From the NCBI RefSeq assembly GCF_002257565.1, contig NZ_CP022736.1:1488001-1552000 (forward strand): DNA of 64,000 nucleotides, written 5' to 3'. The notes beneath the pieces were generated by a model. It did not search any database. It was not told the DNA's origin and worked only from the letters and a program-made list of their open reading frames with translations. The number at the start of each line of letters is the position of its first letter. Positions within the stretch are counted from its first letter, which is position 1. Shown one piece after another: positions 34,508 to 44,202 of this stretch. The stretch comes from Herbaspirillum sp. meg3 (GTDB taxonomy: Bacteria > Pseudomonadota > Gammaproteobacteria > Burkholderiales > Burkholderiaceae_D). The position numbers were made by a program, and so were the translations under genes.

Positions 34508-35418
34508 GCTACTTTCCCCAGCACCAGGTATTCGAGTAAAGCCTTTTGCACATGCAGGCGGTTTTCTGCTTCGTCCCAGACGACCGATTGCGGGCCGTCA
34601 ATGACTTCAGCAGAAACTTCTTCGCCGCGATGCGCCGGCAGACAATGCATGAACAGCGCGTCCTGCTTTGCGCGCGACATCTTGGCCTGATCCACGATCC
34701 AGCCGTCAAACGCTTTCAACCGCGCGGCGTTTTCATCTTCATAACCCATGCTGGTCCAGACGTCCGTCGTGACCAGATCGGCGTCCTGGCAGGCATCTGC
34801 CGGATTGGCGAAGAAGGTGTAGCGCTGATTGCCGGGGCTGACCTGTTTCATGTCGATGTCGTAGCCCTTGGGCGTGGACACATTGACGTGGAAACCGAAT
34901 ACTTCAGCGGCCTGCAACCATGAATACAGCATGTTGTTGGCGTCGCCGATCCAGGCCACGACCTTGTCCTTGATCGAGCCGCGATGCTCGATATAGGTGA
35001 ACACATCGGCCAGCACCTGGCAGGGATGTTGTTCGTTGGTCAGGCCGTTGATCACCGGTACGCGCGAATAAGCGGCAAAACGGTCGATGATTTCCTGGCC
35101 GAAAGTGCGGATCATGATGACGTCGCACATGCGCGACATCACTTGAGCAGCGTCCTCGATCGGTTCGCCGCGGCCAAGCTGGCTGTCGCGGGTATTGAGA
35201 TAGATCGCCGCGCCGCCGAGTTGGTGCATGCCGGCTTCGAAGGACAGGCGGGTACGGGTCGAATTTTTCTCGAAGACCATGACCAGCGTACGATCGGCCA
35301 GCGAGTGATGCGGCTCGTAGTTTTTGAATTTGCGTTTAATCACACGCGACCGCTCGATCACGTACTCATACTCATCAAGCGTAAAGTCGGAAAACTGCAG
35401 GTAGTGTTTGATTGCCAT
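34504..35418 (-). CDS. argF: Ornithine carbamoyltransferase
   Basis: Makes citrulline from ornithine and carbamoyl phosphate in arginine synthesis; cytoplasmic. 304 residues from MAIKHYLQFSDFT. The carbamoyl-phosphate motif is EKNSTRTRLSFE, the HPCQ motif NEQHPCQVLAD, the ornithine region VTTDVWTSMGYE, and the catalytic Cys lies in MHCLPAHRGEEV. The frame is open 18 codons further upstream; MAIKHY is the conserved start. First gene of the argF-VOC-argG-(ppnP) operon. Confidence 0.96.
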   Translation of the reverse strand: MAIKHYLQFSDFTLDEYEYVIERSRVIKRKFKNYEPHHSLADRTLVMVFEKNSTRTRLSFEAGMHQLGGAAIYLNTRDSQLGRGEPIEDAAQVMSRMCDVIMIRTFGQEIIDRFAAYSRVPVINGLTNEQHPCQVLADVFTYIEHRGSIKDKVVAWIGDANNMLYSWLQAAEVFGFHVNVSTPKGYDIDMKQVSPGNQRYTFFANPADACQDADLVTTDVWTSMGYEDENAARLKAFDGWIVDQAKMSRAKQDALFMHCLPAHRGEEVSAEVIDGPQSVVWDEAENRLHVQKALLEYLVLGKVA

Positions 35419-35768
35419 AAATAAAAACGGCGGCCAGTGGGCGCCTGCCGCCGATTGTTGTAACTGCTTCAATTATAAGGGATTCGGCCCAAAAAGATAC
35501 CCAAAAGCAGGCATAAGCGGGTGAACAGCATGTGAGCCTCACAATGAGCCGCTCGCCGTCGTGCTGTTATTGTCATTGTTGCCTTTATCAGGCCAAACAG
35601 CGAACCGTTAGAGAGGGGCCGACGCCTTGAGCGGACCACAAAACAGAAAAGGCAGGGTAGGGCAATAACGTTGTCACTTTGATATTTATTCAAATCAATT
35701 TTGGTCAGCGTTTTCACCATCTCGGCGAGCTGATCGGCATTCAACGATTTTTCTGGGATTTTTAATTA
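35419..35768. other. Intergenic region between argF and the siderophore receptor
   Basis: No credible gene. A 91-codon minus-strand frame (35469-35744) has no recognisable family and an Arg-rich tail typical of chance frames. The right end is AT-rich (TTTTTAATTAATTG) and probably carries the iron-controlled promoter next to the Fur-like box. Confidence 0.4.
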
Positions 35769-35787
35769 ATTGAGAATTGTTCTCAAT
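35769..35787 (+). promoter_or_regulatory. Fur-box-like palindrome upstream of the siderophore receptor
   Basis: ATTGAGAA-TTG-TTCTCAAT is a perfect 8+3+8 palindrome of the nAATGAGAATnATTCTCATT type bound by Fur in betaproteobacteria. It lies 50 bp before the receptor start, so the receptor is predicted to be induced by iron starvation. Confidence 0.75.
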
Positions 35788-35836
35788 GTAAATCATTAGA
35801 CTGCGCTTCCTTCCAAAGACCAGTCGAGTGATCAAT

Positions 35837-38002
35837 ATGTCATTTTTTTCTTTCCGTCGTCATGCTTACGGAAGCTTCCTTTGCACTGCACGGCTGCGGC
35901 CGCTGGCCATTGCCATCTGCTCTATCGCGTCTTCTTTCGACTACGCTTATGCGGCTGAAGAAGCCGGGAGCGAGGCTGGATTGCCCACAGTCGAGATCCG
36001 CAGCAAGCGCAGCCACTACGATCCGCGTCCTGCTTCAGTCAATACCGCCACCAGATCGGACACCGAGACGCGCGACATACCGCAAACCATCAACAGCGTT
36101 GCGGTGGAAGACGTTGCATCGTACGGTGGACGCACCCTCGCAGATGCCTTGAGCGGCATTCCCGGGATTTCAAATGCTTCGGACACACGCTTTGATGCAT
36201 TCCGTATTCGCGGTTTTTCCAGCGTCGGCGACTTGTTCCTCGATGGTATTCGCGACGATGCGCAATATGTACGGGGTCTCGGTAATATCGAGCGCGTCGA
36301 GGTACTGAAGGGACCTGCAGCAGTGCTTTATGGGCGGGGAAGCGGGGGCGGTGTTATCAATCGCATCAGTAAGCAACCGGGACATGACGTGCAAAACAGC
36401 GTGCAGGTAAGCGCCGGCAGCTATGGCCGTCTTGGCGCATCAGCCGATGTCAATCAGGTGCTATCCGACGAATGGACAATGCGCGTAAATGCCGGTCGAG
36501 AACGTGCCGACAGCTTTCGCAGCGGTGTCGACAGCACGCGCCAATATGTCGCGCCATCGATCAAGTGGGACGACCAGCGCACAAGTTGGTTATTGCAGAC
36601 CGAATACAATGAGTTTGAACGGGTTCCTGATCGCGGCATGCCGGCAGGACGACGCGCCAACGGCAGTTACTACTTGCCGCCTGCAGCGCCATCCACCACG
36701 TACGGTGCGCTGGGGCGCGATGACATCAAGGACACCAGCACCAATATCCGGTCGACGCTGGAACACAAGTTCAACAATCAATGGAAAATTCGCAACGTCC
36801 TCAGCGTGTTGGCGTTGGACAGCCGTTTCGACAACACTTTCGCTGGAGGTCTTGCAGGACCTGGCAACAGCATGGTGACACGCAGCCGCTTTTTGCAGGA
36901 TCTGAAGCAACGCAATCTGCAGGCCGGCCTCGAGCTGGAGGGCAAAGTCATGACGGGTAGTGTGGAACACCGATTGCTGTTCGGTAGTGAATATACCGAT
37001 GAAACCCGTCATCCCCGCTTGTGGCGAGCCAATGCCACGTCAGTATCGCTGCTGACGCCAAATAATGCGCCAGACAACGGCCCGACCCCGACGGTATTTT
37101 CCAATAGCGTACACAAAGCGCGCGGCTATGCGCTCTATGCGCAGGATCAGATTCGCTTGTCGCCGCAGTGGCAAATACTGGCAGGCTTGCGTTGGGATCG
37201 GTTTGCCGCTGATTCATTGAATCAGGTCAACAATAGCCGCGCCCAGCGCACCACTGCTGCAATCAGCCCTCGACTGGGCGTTGTGTGGTCGCCGCTGAGG
37301 GATCACAGTTTTTACGCCTCCTATAGCAAGAACTTCATCCCCTCCGGCGGTGCCGACACGGTCGGACTCGACACCGGCACTACCAGCAACGTCAACGCAC
37401 TCGATCCGCAGTTCAGCAGGCAGGTGGAAGTGGGCGTCAAGAGCGATTGGTTCGACAAGAAGATCAGCTCCACGCTGGCCATCTTCCAGCTCGATTTATA
37501 CAACCGCCGTACTCAGGTAGCTTCCAGTCCCGATCTGTTCGTGCTGACCGGCCTTGAACGCAATCGCGGTATCGAGCTTGGCGTCAATGGTCAGTTGGCG
37601 AGTAACTGGTTCATCCGCAGCGGTTTCAGCGTGCAGAATGCGCGCGTGCTGGAATCCGGGTCGTGCCGTACCTGCGGAACCAATATCCAGGGTAAGCGTT
37701 CCGTGGGCGTTTCGAGCGCGAATGGCAGTCTCTTCATCAGCTATGCACCGACGCAAGGCTTCTTCGCCGAAACCGGCGTTGTCTATGAAGGCGCACGTTA
37801 CGTCGATATCAACAACTCGCTGGATTTGCCGGCATACACGCGTTGGGACGCAAAAATGGGTTATCGATTCCGCAATGCCGAAGTGACGTTTGCGGTGGCC
37901 AATCTTGCCAACAAAAATTACTACGTTACATCGACGGGGTTGTCGCAGATCATGCCGGGCAGTCCGCGCAGCGGCTTGTTGAGCGCGGCGTACAAATTCT
38001 GA
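35837..38002 (+). CDS. TonB-dependent siderophore receptor
   Basis: Outer-membrane 22-strand receptor importing ferric siderophore using TonB energy. 721 residues from ATG 35837 (a GTG three codons earlier is possible). Signal peptide about residues 1-40 (ending SFDYAYAAEE), a TonB-box-like LPTVEIRS, then the plug (RDIPQTINSVAVEDVASYGG... RIRGFSS... IERVEVLKGPAAVLYGRGSGGGVIN) and barrel, ending in the terminal aromatic AAYKF. It belongs to the FhuE/Fiu-like TIGR01783 group. There is no N-terminal STN domain, so it does not signal to an ECF sigma factor. No siderophore synthesis genes are nearby; it may take up xenosiderophores. Confidence 0.93.
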   Translation: MSFFSFRRHAYGSFLCTARLRPLAIAICSIASSFDYAYAAEEAGSEAGLPTVEIRSKRSHYDPRPASVNTATRSDTETRDIPQTINSVAVEDVASYGGRTLADALSGIPGISNASDTRFDAFRIRGFSSVGDLFLDGIRDDAQYVRGLGNIERVEVLKGPAAVLYGRGSGGGVINRISKQPGHDVQNSVQVSAGSYGRLGASADVNQVLSDEWTMRVNAGRERADSFRSGVDSTRQYVAPSIKWDDQRTSWLLQTEYNEFERVPDRGMPAGRRANGSYYLPPAAPSTTYGALGRDDIKDTSTNIRSTLEHKFNNQWKIRNVLSVLALDSRFDNTFAGGLAGPGNSMVTRSRFLQDLKQRNLQAGLELEGKVMTGSVEHRLLFGSEYTDETRHPRLWRANATSVSLLTPNNAPDNGPTPTVFSNSVHKARGYALYAQDQIRLSPQWQILAGLRWDRFAADSLNQVNNSRAQRTTAAISPRLGVVWSPLRDHSFYASYSKNFIPSGGADTVGLDTGTTSNVNALDPQFSRQVEVGVKSDWFDKKISSTLAIFQLDLYNRRTQVASSPDLFVLTGLERNRGIELGVNGQLASNWFIRSGFSVQNARVLESGSCRTCGTNIQGKRSVGVSSANGSLFISYAPTQGFFAETGVVYEGARYVDINNSLDLPAYTRWDAKMGYRFRNAEVTFAVANLANKNYYVTSTGLSQIMPGSPRSGLLSAAYKF

Positions 38003-38030
38003 CGAAGGTCTGGTTCGCAATCGGTCATAC

Positions 38031-38059
38031 AAAAAAGCCGCTCTCAAGAGCGGCTTTTT
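38031..38059. terminator. Bidirectional terminator between receptor gene and rsgA
   Basis: AAAAAGCCGCTC / GAGCGGCTTTTT with a TCAA loop and A/T tracts on both sides, between convergent genes. Confidence 0.92.
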
Positions 38060-38078
38060 GCAAAGAGAGTCCGGGCAA

Positions 38079-38990
38079 TCAATACAATTTCTGCGACGAC
38101 TCATGCAGCAACTGCACATACAACTGATGCCGCATCGCCGCTATTTCGCCGGTTTTGACGGCGGCCAGCACAGCACAATCGGGCTCGGTCAGATGGTGGC
38201 AATTGTAGAACCTGCATTTGCCGAGATACGGCGCGAACTCGCGAAAGGCGCGTTCCAGCATGCCTTCGCTCAACTGATACAAACCGAACTCCTGAAAGCC
38301 GGGCGAGTCAATGATCGCCGTGTCGTCGGCCATGACATACAGGCGCGTGAACGTAGTGGTGTGCTTGCCGGTGTCGAGCGCGGCCGAGATTTCACGTACG
38401 GCGATGTCGGCGTCCGGCACGATCAGGTTGATGATCGACGACTTGCCCATGCCGGACTGGCCGATCAGGATTGTGGTCTGGCCTTGCAGCAACGGCAGGA
38501 AAGTGTCACGGGTCGCGTCGGGGTGCGCCTGCGCCGAGACTTCATGCACCGGATAGCCGAGTTTGCGGTACACCTCAAGGCGTTGGCGCGTGCGCGGCAA
38601 CGCGGCTTCGATGTCGGTCTTGTTGAGAATGATATGCGCATCGACGCCGGCCGATTCCGCCGCCACCAGTGCGCGCGAGATGAGGTCATCGGTGAAGCCC
38701 GGTTCCGTCGCCACCACGATGAACAGTTGCGTGACGTTGGCAGCCAGCAGTTTGGATTTGTACTGATCCGAGCGATACAGCAAGGTCTTGCGCTCGGCGA
38801 TGGACTCGATGACAGCCTGATTGGCCGAAGTGCGTTTGAGGTTGACCCGATCGCCGACGGCGACGTCGCTCTTCTTGCCGCGGGTGACGCATTGCAGTTT
38901 CTCTTCGCCGACTTGCGCCAGATAATGGCGCCCGTGTGCGGCGATGATGGTGCCGATTTCCGTAGTATTTTTTTGTGCAGTCACGGTCAT
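38079..38990 (-). CDS. rsgA: Ribosome small-subunit-dependent GTPase A
   Basis: Late 30S assembly GTPase that releases RbfA. 303 residues with N-terminal OB-fold (about 10-75), circularly permuted GTPase domain with G4 ILNKTDIE, G1 GQSGMGKSSIINLI and G3 DSPGFQEFG, and a C-terminal zinc knuckle (CRFYNCHHLTEPDC). It ends a three-gene minus-strand cluster (M48 peptidase, PCD, rsgA), starting 3 bp after the PCD stop, a conserved betaproteobacterial order. Confidence 0.95.
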   Translation of the reverse strand: MTVTAQKNTTEIGTIIAAHGRHYLAQVGEEKLQCVTRGKKSDVAVGDRVNLKRTSANQAVIESIAERKTLLYRSDQYKSKLLAANVTQLFIVVATEPGFTDDLISRALVAAESAGVDAHIILNKTDIEAALPRTRQRLEVYRKLGYPVHEVSAQAHPDATRDTFLPLLQGQTTILIGQSGMGKSSIINLIVPDADIAVREISAALDTGKHTTTFTRLYVMADDTAIIDSPGFQEFGLYQLSEGMLERAFREFAPYLGKCRFYNCHHLTEPDCAVLAAVKTGEIAAMRHQLYVQLLHESSQKLY

Positions 38991-38992
38991 GC

Positions 38993-39346
38993 TTAAGAAA
39001 ACGTCTGGTGGAACACGGCATCCACCTTGGCGGCGCAGATGAAGTCATTGATCGACAAACCGCCGCGTCCTTCGTTGACACTGTGCGTGTCGAACTTGAC
39101 GATGCAGCGATTGTAGGTCACGACCAGTTCGGGGTGATGATCTTCCGCGTGGATCACATATGCGATGGCGTTCACGAAAGCTAGTGTCTCGTGGTAATCC
39201 TCGAATGAAAACGTCTTGGCCAGCTTACCTTGTTCCAGTGCCCAGCCCGGCACCAGCGGCAGGGTTTGCTGCACGTCGGCATCGCTCAGAGCGGTGACTT
39301 GATGCTGGCTCTTTTGCGTGAGCAGCGATTGTGCGGTCAGTGTCAT
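38993..39346 (-). CDS. 4a-hydroxytetrahydrobiopterin dehydratase (PCD/DCoH)
   Basis: A 117-residue pterin-4a-carbinolamine dehydratase. The catalytic motif is EDHHPELVVTYNRCIVKFDTHSVNEGRGGLS, with the paired His after E and the characteristic W/F-rich opening (LVPGWALEQGKLAKTFSFEDYHETLAFVN). Its classical role is pterin recycling for phenylalanine hydroxylase, which is not in the window; here it is clustered with a membrane peptidase and rsgA, as in many betaproteobacteria. It starts 18 bp after the upstream gene. Confidence 0.93.
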   Translation of the reverse strand: MTLTAQSLLTQKSQHQVTALSDADVQQTLPLVPGWALEQGKLAKTFSFEDYHETLAFVNAIAYVIHAEDHHPELVVTYNRCIVKFDTHSVNEGRGGLSINDFICAAKVDAVFHQTFS

Positions 39347-39363
39347 GATGATTTCCTTTTACC

Positions 39364-40638
39364 TTAGTGTGCCGCGTTCAGCGTGGCGTGCAGTTTGCCG
39401 ATGCGCAGTGACGCCGGCGGGTGCGAATCGTAGAAGGCGGAATGCAGCGGGTCAGGCGTCAGCGTCGACGCATTGTCTTCGTACAGCTTGACCAGCGCCG
39501 ACACGAGGTCTTGTGCATTGGTGTGTTGCGCGGCGAATGCATCCGCTTCAAATTCATGCTTGCGCGACGATAACGACGACAAAGGCGACAGCAAGAAGGT
39601 GAAGATCGGCAAGGCCAGCATGAACAGGATCAGCGCCATCGCATCGTTGCTGCCGAACAGCATCGGATCAACGCCCAGTCCGGTGTAGAACCAGGCCTGA
39701 CCCTTGAGATAACCCAGCAATGCCAGGAACACCAGCGAGATCGCAAACATGACGGTGATGCGCTTGACGATGTGCTTAAGTTTGAAATGGCCCAGCTCAT
39801 GCGCCAGCACGGCTTCGATTTCATGCGGCGCCAGACGTGCCAGCAGGGTGTCGAAGAAGACGATGCGCTTGCCTGCGCCAAAGCCGGAGAAGTAGGCATT
39901 GCCGTGCGCGCTGCGCTTGGAACCGTCCATCACGAACAAACCTTTGGAGGCAAAGCCGACACGCTGCATCAGTCCTTCGATGCGCGCGCGCAGGCTGTCG
40001 TCGTCGAGCGGTGTGAATTTATTGAACAGCGGCGCAATCACGGTCGGGTAAAGCACCAGCATCAGCAGCTGGAAGCCGCTCCACACCAGCCATGCGTAGA
40101 ACCACCACAGCGAGCCCGACTTATCCATCAGCGTCAGGATGACCCACAGCAGCGGCAAGCCAATGACTGCGCCAATCAGCGAATTCTTGACGGTGTCGGC
40201 AAAGAACAGGCCGCGCGTCATTTTGTTGAAGCCGTAATACTCTTCCAGCACGAACTGGCGGTAGTAATCAAAGGGCAGATCAATCAGGCCGGAAATCAGC
40301 GCAAACGCCACAATCAATCCCAATTGATACAGCATTCCCGGCCCGCCAAACCATCCCAGTAGCAAGCTCGACAGCAATTGCAAGCCGCCCAGCAGCGTAA
40401 ATCCGACGAGGACGGCCGAATTGACGACCAGTGTCAGCAGGCCGAATTTGGTGCGGGCGACGGTGTAGTCGGCTGCCTTCTGATGTGCCGCCAGCGGGAT
40501 TTTTTCGGCGAACTCGGCCGGAACCGCGCTGCGGTGAGCCAATACGTGGCGGATATGGCGGGAGCTGAGCCAGAACCTCACGAGCAAGGTCAACAGCAGA
40601 AAACCAACAAACAAAACCGAAAACGTGAGTGAATACAT
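39364..40638 (-). CDS. M48 family metallopeptidase (Ste24/CAAX-protease-like)
   Basis: A 424-residue inner-membrane zinc protease. Several membrane segments (about residues 2-22, 66-90, 103-125, 155-170 and 180-200) precede the HExxH site HELGH at residues 280-284; the third zinc ligand E lies in the downstream SSRKHEFEADAFA segment. Length and topology match the Ste24/CAAX-prenyl-protease subfamily rather than HtpX. Bacterial substrates are unknown. It heads the M48-PCD-rsgA cluster, divergent from orn. Confidence 0.92.
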   Translation of the reverse strand: MYSLTFSVLFVGFLLLTLLVRFWLSSRHIRHVLAHRSAVPAEFAEKIPLAAHQKAADYTVARTKFGLLTLVVNSAVLVGFTLLGGLQLLSSLLLGWFGGPGMLYQLGLIVAFALISGLIDLPFDYYRQFVLEEYYGFNKMTRGLFFADTVKNSLIGAVIGLPLLWVILTLMDKSGSLWWFYAWLVWSGFQLLMLVLYPTVIAPLFNKFTPLDDDSLRARIEGLMQRVGFASKGLFVMDGSKRSAHGNAYFSGFGAGKRIVFFDTLLARLAPHEIEAVLAHELGHFKLKHIVKRITVMFAISLVFLALLGYLKGQAWFYTGLGVDPMLFGSNDAMALILFMLALPIFTFLLSPLSSLSSRKHEFEADAFAAQHTNAQDLVSALVKLYEDNASTLTPDPLHSAFYDSHPPASLRIGKLHATLNAAH

Positions 40639-40724
40639 TCTTTCCCTGTGCGAAAATGGCGGTCAGCAAAACCGTTCAAAAAATTCGATGAAAATGGCGA
40701 ACTGAATGGGATGAGCGGTCGACC

Positions 40725-40773
40725 CAAGCAACAGATTAAGCCGCAATTCAAGCAACAAATTAAGTGCCGAATT
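40725..40773 (+). repeat. 24-bp imperfect direct repeat upstream of orn
   Basis: CAAGCAACAGATTAAG at 40725-40740 and CAAGCAACAAATTAAG at 40749-40764, each followed by a related CCG(A/C)AATT segment; a third, partial copy (AAGCAGAACCTG) follows. It lies in the leader between the divergent M48 peptidase and orn genes. Confidence 0.6.
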
Positions 40774-40799
40774 AAGCAGAACCTGCAGAAAGAACAATT

Positions 40800-41405
40800 A
40801 TGTCACAAGCCACCGATGCCAACGTTGCCAATGCTGGCGCGCCTACTTATACGATCCCGGCCCGTCCGAACGAGTTCAACCTGATTTGGGTGGACATGGA
40901 AATGACCGGCCTCGATCCGGACAACGATCGCATCATCGAAGTTGCCGTGGTGGTAACAGATCCTGAACTCAATATCCTGGCTGAAGGCCCGGTGTTCGCG
41001 ATCCATCAGTCCGACGAAATCCTCGACGGCATGGATGCCTGGAACAAGGGCACTCACGGCCGCTCGGGTCTGATCGAACGCGTCAAGGCATCGACCGTGA
41101 CCGAAGAAGAAGCCTCGGCGGCGTTGATCGCGTTCCTCAAACCATTCGTACCGGTCGGCAAGTCGCCGATGTGCGGCAATTCGATTTGCCAGGATCGCCG
41201 CTTCATGGCGCGCGGTATGCCGAAGCTAGAAGCCTTCTTCCACTATCGCAACCTCGATGTGTCCACCCTCAAGGAATTGTGCCGTCGCTGGAAGCCTGAA
41301 CTGGCAAGCGGTTTCAAGAAGCATCAGAAGCACACCGCGCTGGCCGACATCATCGAATCCATCGAAGAACTGAAGTACTACCGCGAGCATTTCATCAAGG
41401 AGTAA
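40800..41405 (+). CDS. orn: Oligoribonuclease
   Basis: DEDDh 3'-5' exoribonuclease that degrades 2-5 nt RNA (and pGpG); essential in many proteobacteria. 201 residues, with a tail of about 25 residues before the domain. Exo I motif WVDMEMTGLDPDNDRIIEVA, Exo II CGNSICQDRRF, and Exo III H...D in KKHQKHTALADIIESIEELKYYR. ATG at 40800 is accepted although the ribosome site is weak (AGAAAGAACAATT). Confidence 0.96.
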   Translation: MSQATDANVANAGAPTYTIPARPNEFNLIWVDMEMTGLDPDNDRIIEVAVVVTDPELNILAEGPVFAIHQSDEILDGMDAWNKGTHGRSGLIERVKASTVTEEEASAALIAFLKPFVPVGKSPMCGNSICQDRRFMARGMPKLEAFFHYRNLDVSTLKELCRRWKPELASGFKKHQKHTALADIIESIEELKYYREHFIKE

Positions 41406-41453
41406 TCCTCTGATGACCACGCCGACGACGCGATTGCGGTCGAGGACTCTGCC

Positions 41454-42206
41454 TTGATCCAGGATCCGCTGTTCTACGCAGCGGCGATCCCCGCAGTGCT
41501 GATCGTCGGCATTTCCAAGTCCGGTATGGGCGGTGGCTCGCTCGGTATTCTTTCCATTCCCATCCTGTCTCTGGTGACGTCGCCCGCAGTCGGCGCCGCC
41601 ATCATGCTGCCGTTGCTGATCGCCATGGACATCATGGGACTGATCACTTTCCGCGGCAAAGGCGACATGCGCAATCTGCGTATTCTGATCCCTGCGGCAT
41701 TGATCGGCATCTCGGTCGGCGCATTGACCTTCCGTTTTACGTCCGACGCTATGCTGCGCGGCCTGATTGGTGCTTTATCGATCGCCTTCGTCGTGCAGCG
41801 AGCCATGGGCTTGGGTAGCGCGGCTGTCCCGACGCAGCCCAGTATCGCCAAAGGTTCGGTGTGGGGCGCCCTGTCAGGCTTCACCAGCTTCATTGCCAAC
41901 GCCGGCGGGCCGCCGTTCGTGATTTATCTTGCGCCTCAGCAACTCGACAAATTGATGTTTGTCGGAACCTCGGTGATTTTCTTTTCAGTGATCAATGCGG
42001 TGAAGGTGGTGCCCTTTGTCGCACTTGGCTTGTTCGATGCGCGCAACCTGACCACGTCGCTGGCTTTGCTGCCACTGGCGCCGGTCGGTTACTGGCTGGG
42101 GTTGAAGATGCTGATGAAGGTGAACCAGGCGCGGTTCTATCAGATTACCGTTGCGGCTCTGTTTGTTGCCGGTTGCAAGCTGCTGTGGGATGCCGCCGGA
42201 GCCTAG
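41454..42206 (+). CDS. TauE/SafE family anion permease
   Basis: A 250-residue inner-membrane protein with about eight hydrophobic segments. The family motif GISKSGMGGGSLGILSIPIL lies near residues 19-38 and a second half-repeat FTSFIANAGGPPFVIYL near 139-155. Family members export or take up sulfite, sulfonates or organic anions; the substrate here is unknown. There is no ATG or GTG in frame, and the TTG at 41454 has GAGG 8 nt upstream, so TTG is the likely start. It follows orn by 48 bp and may be co-transcribed. Confidence 0.88.
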   Translation: MIQDPLFYAAAIPAVLIVGISKSGMGGGSLGILSIPILSLVTSPAVGAAIMLPLLIAMDIMGLITFRGKGDMRNLRILIPAALIGISVGALTFRFTSDAMLRGLIGALSIAFVVQRAMGLGSAAVPTQPSIAKGSVWGALSGFTSFIANAGGPPFVIYLAPQQLDKLMFVGTSVIFFSVINAVKVVPFVALGLFDARNLTTSLALLPLAPVGYWLGLKMLMKVNQARFYQITVAALFVAGCKLLWDAAGA

Positions 42207-42356
42207 AACCTGTCCGCGATCTTACTGCGAGGCCATGATCCGTGAATTGGAAACCCTTGGGCGGTACTCGGAATCCTCATGTACTCAAGTACATTCCGGT
42301 TCCTCCGCTCCGGCCGCCACCGGCTGATGGCCTCTCGCTACAGATCGCAAACAGGT

Positions 42357-42358
<2 letters not shown>
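42206..42358. repeat. Inverted-repeat element filling the gap between convergent genes
   Basis: The ends GAACCTGTCCGCGATCT (42206-42222) and AGATCGCAAACAGGTTC (42342-42358) are inverted repeats matching at 15 of 17 positions. Inside is a second interrupted hairpin, GGAATCCTCATGTACT ... AGTACATTCCGGTTCC (about 42269-42304). The element supplies the last base of the TauE/SafE stop and the last two bases of the opposing yecA-like stop, so it occupies the entire gap. It looks like a MITE/REP-type repeat that could act as a bidirectional terminator; its copy number elsewhere is unknown. Confidence 0.65.
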
Positions 42359-43058
<700 letters not shown>

Positions 43059-43181
43059 GGTGTGCGTCCGTGTTGCGAATAAAACCGCAGTTTAATTCCA
43101 TTCGGCTGCGGAGGCGAGGATTACTGCCGGTTTCAGGTTCCTCTTTCCCGTTGTCTGTCCCGGGCACGTACAATGGCAGCC

Positions 43182-44177
43182 ATGACCGATTCCACCACCG
43201 TATTCAACTTCGCCGGGCTGTCGCCGGATACCGTGCTCGATGCACTCGACAGTGTCGGCCTGTACGGCGATGGCCGCCTGCTGGCGCTCAACAGCTACGA
43301 GAATCGGGTCTATCAGGTCGGCATGGAAGAGGGGCCGCCGCTAGTGGCGAAGTTCTATCGTCCGCAACGCTGGAGCGACGCCGCGATCCTCGAAGAGCAT
43401 GCTTTCGTCAACGAGCTGGTCGAGCAGGAAATCCCTGTCGTTCCCGCCATGCAACTGGCCAATGGCCGCAGTCTGCAGGAGTTTCAGGGGTTCCGTTTCG
43501 CCGCCTTCACCCGGCATGGCGGCCGTGCACCCGAACTCGACAACCCTGACACGCTGGAATGGCTGGGGCGCTTCATTGGTCGTATTCATGCGGTCGGCAT
43601 GCAACGTCCGTTTGAACATCGCCCTGCGCTGAACATCGCCACCTTCGGCGAAGAGCCGCGCGATTATCTGCTGGCCAATGATTTTATTCCCATGGACGTG
43701 CTGACGTCATACAAGACGACGGTCGATCACGCCCTGGACGGTGTGCGCCGCTGCTTTGATCGTGCCGGCGACATCAGGCAATTGCGTCTGCATGGCGACT
43801 GCCACGTCGGCAATGTTTTGTGGACCGACGCCGGGCCGCATTTCGTCGACTTTGACGATAGCCGTAGCGGACCTGCGATTCAGGATTTGTGGATGCTGTT
43901 GTCGGGTGAGCGCGGCGACATGGTGCGCCAGCTGTCCGATCTGCTGGCCGGTTATGAGAGCTTTTGCGAATTCGAGCAGCGCGAGTTGTATCTGATCGAA
44001 GCCTTGCGCACCTTGCGCCTGATTCATTACTCCGCATGGCTGGCACGGCGTTGGGAAGATCCGGCGTTTCCGCAGGCTTTCCCGTGGTTCAATACGCAGC
44101 GCTACTGGCAGGATAGAATTTTGGAATTGCGCGAGCAGATCGCGCTGATGGATGAACCGCCTTTATGGCCGCTATAA
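43182..44177 (+). CDS. srkA: Stress-response Ser/Thr kinase (SrkA/YihE family)
   Basis: A 331-residue aminoglycoside-phosphotransferase-fold protein kinase. ATP-site segment ENRVYQVGMEEGPPLVAKFYRP, catalytic loop RLHGDCHVGNVLW and metal-binding FVDFDDSRSGPAIQDLW are present. In E. coli SrkA counters MazF-linked stress killing. Two ATGs are close (43173, 43182). A TACAAT box at 43169-43174 places transcription start at about 43182, so that ATG could be leaderless; neither has a Shine-Dalgarno. Confidence 0.88.
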   Translation: MTDSTTVFNFAGLSPDTVLDALDSVGLYGDGRLLALNSYENRVYQVGMEEGPPLVAKFYRPQRWSDAAILEEHAFVNELVEQEIPVVPAMQLANGRSLQEFQGFRFAAFTRHGGRAPELDNPDTLEWLGRFIGRIHAVGMQRPFEHRPALNIATFGEEPRDYLLANDFIPMDVLTSYKTTVDHALDGVRRCFDRAGDIRQLRLHGDCHVGNVLWTDAGPHFVDFDDSRSGPAIQDLWMLLSGERGDMVRQLSDLLAGYESFCEFEQRELYLIEALRTLRLIHYSAWLARRWEDPAFPQAFPWFNTQRYWQDRILELREQIALMDEPPLWPL

Positions 44178-44202
44178 ACTTTGGACAATGAGTGAGGAAG
44201 CA

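Noticed and set aside
35469..35744. 91-codon minus-strand frame before argF
   Set aside because: Overlaps only intergenic sequence, lacks a ribosome site and recognisable features, and its Arg-rich second half looks random.
40648..40884. 78-codon frame containing KQQIK-type repeats before orn
   Set aside because: The repeat is in the DNA and the frame runs into orn out of phase; no independent support for a peptide.
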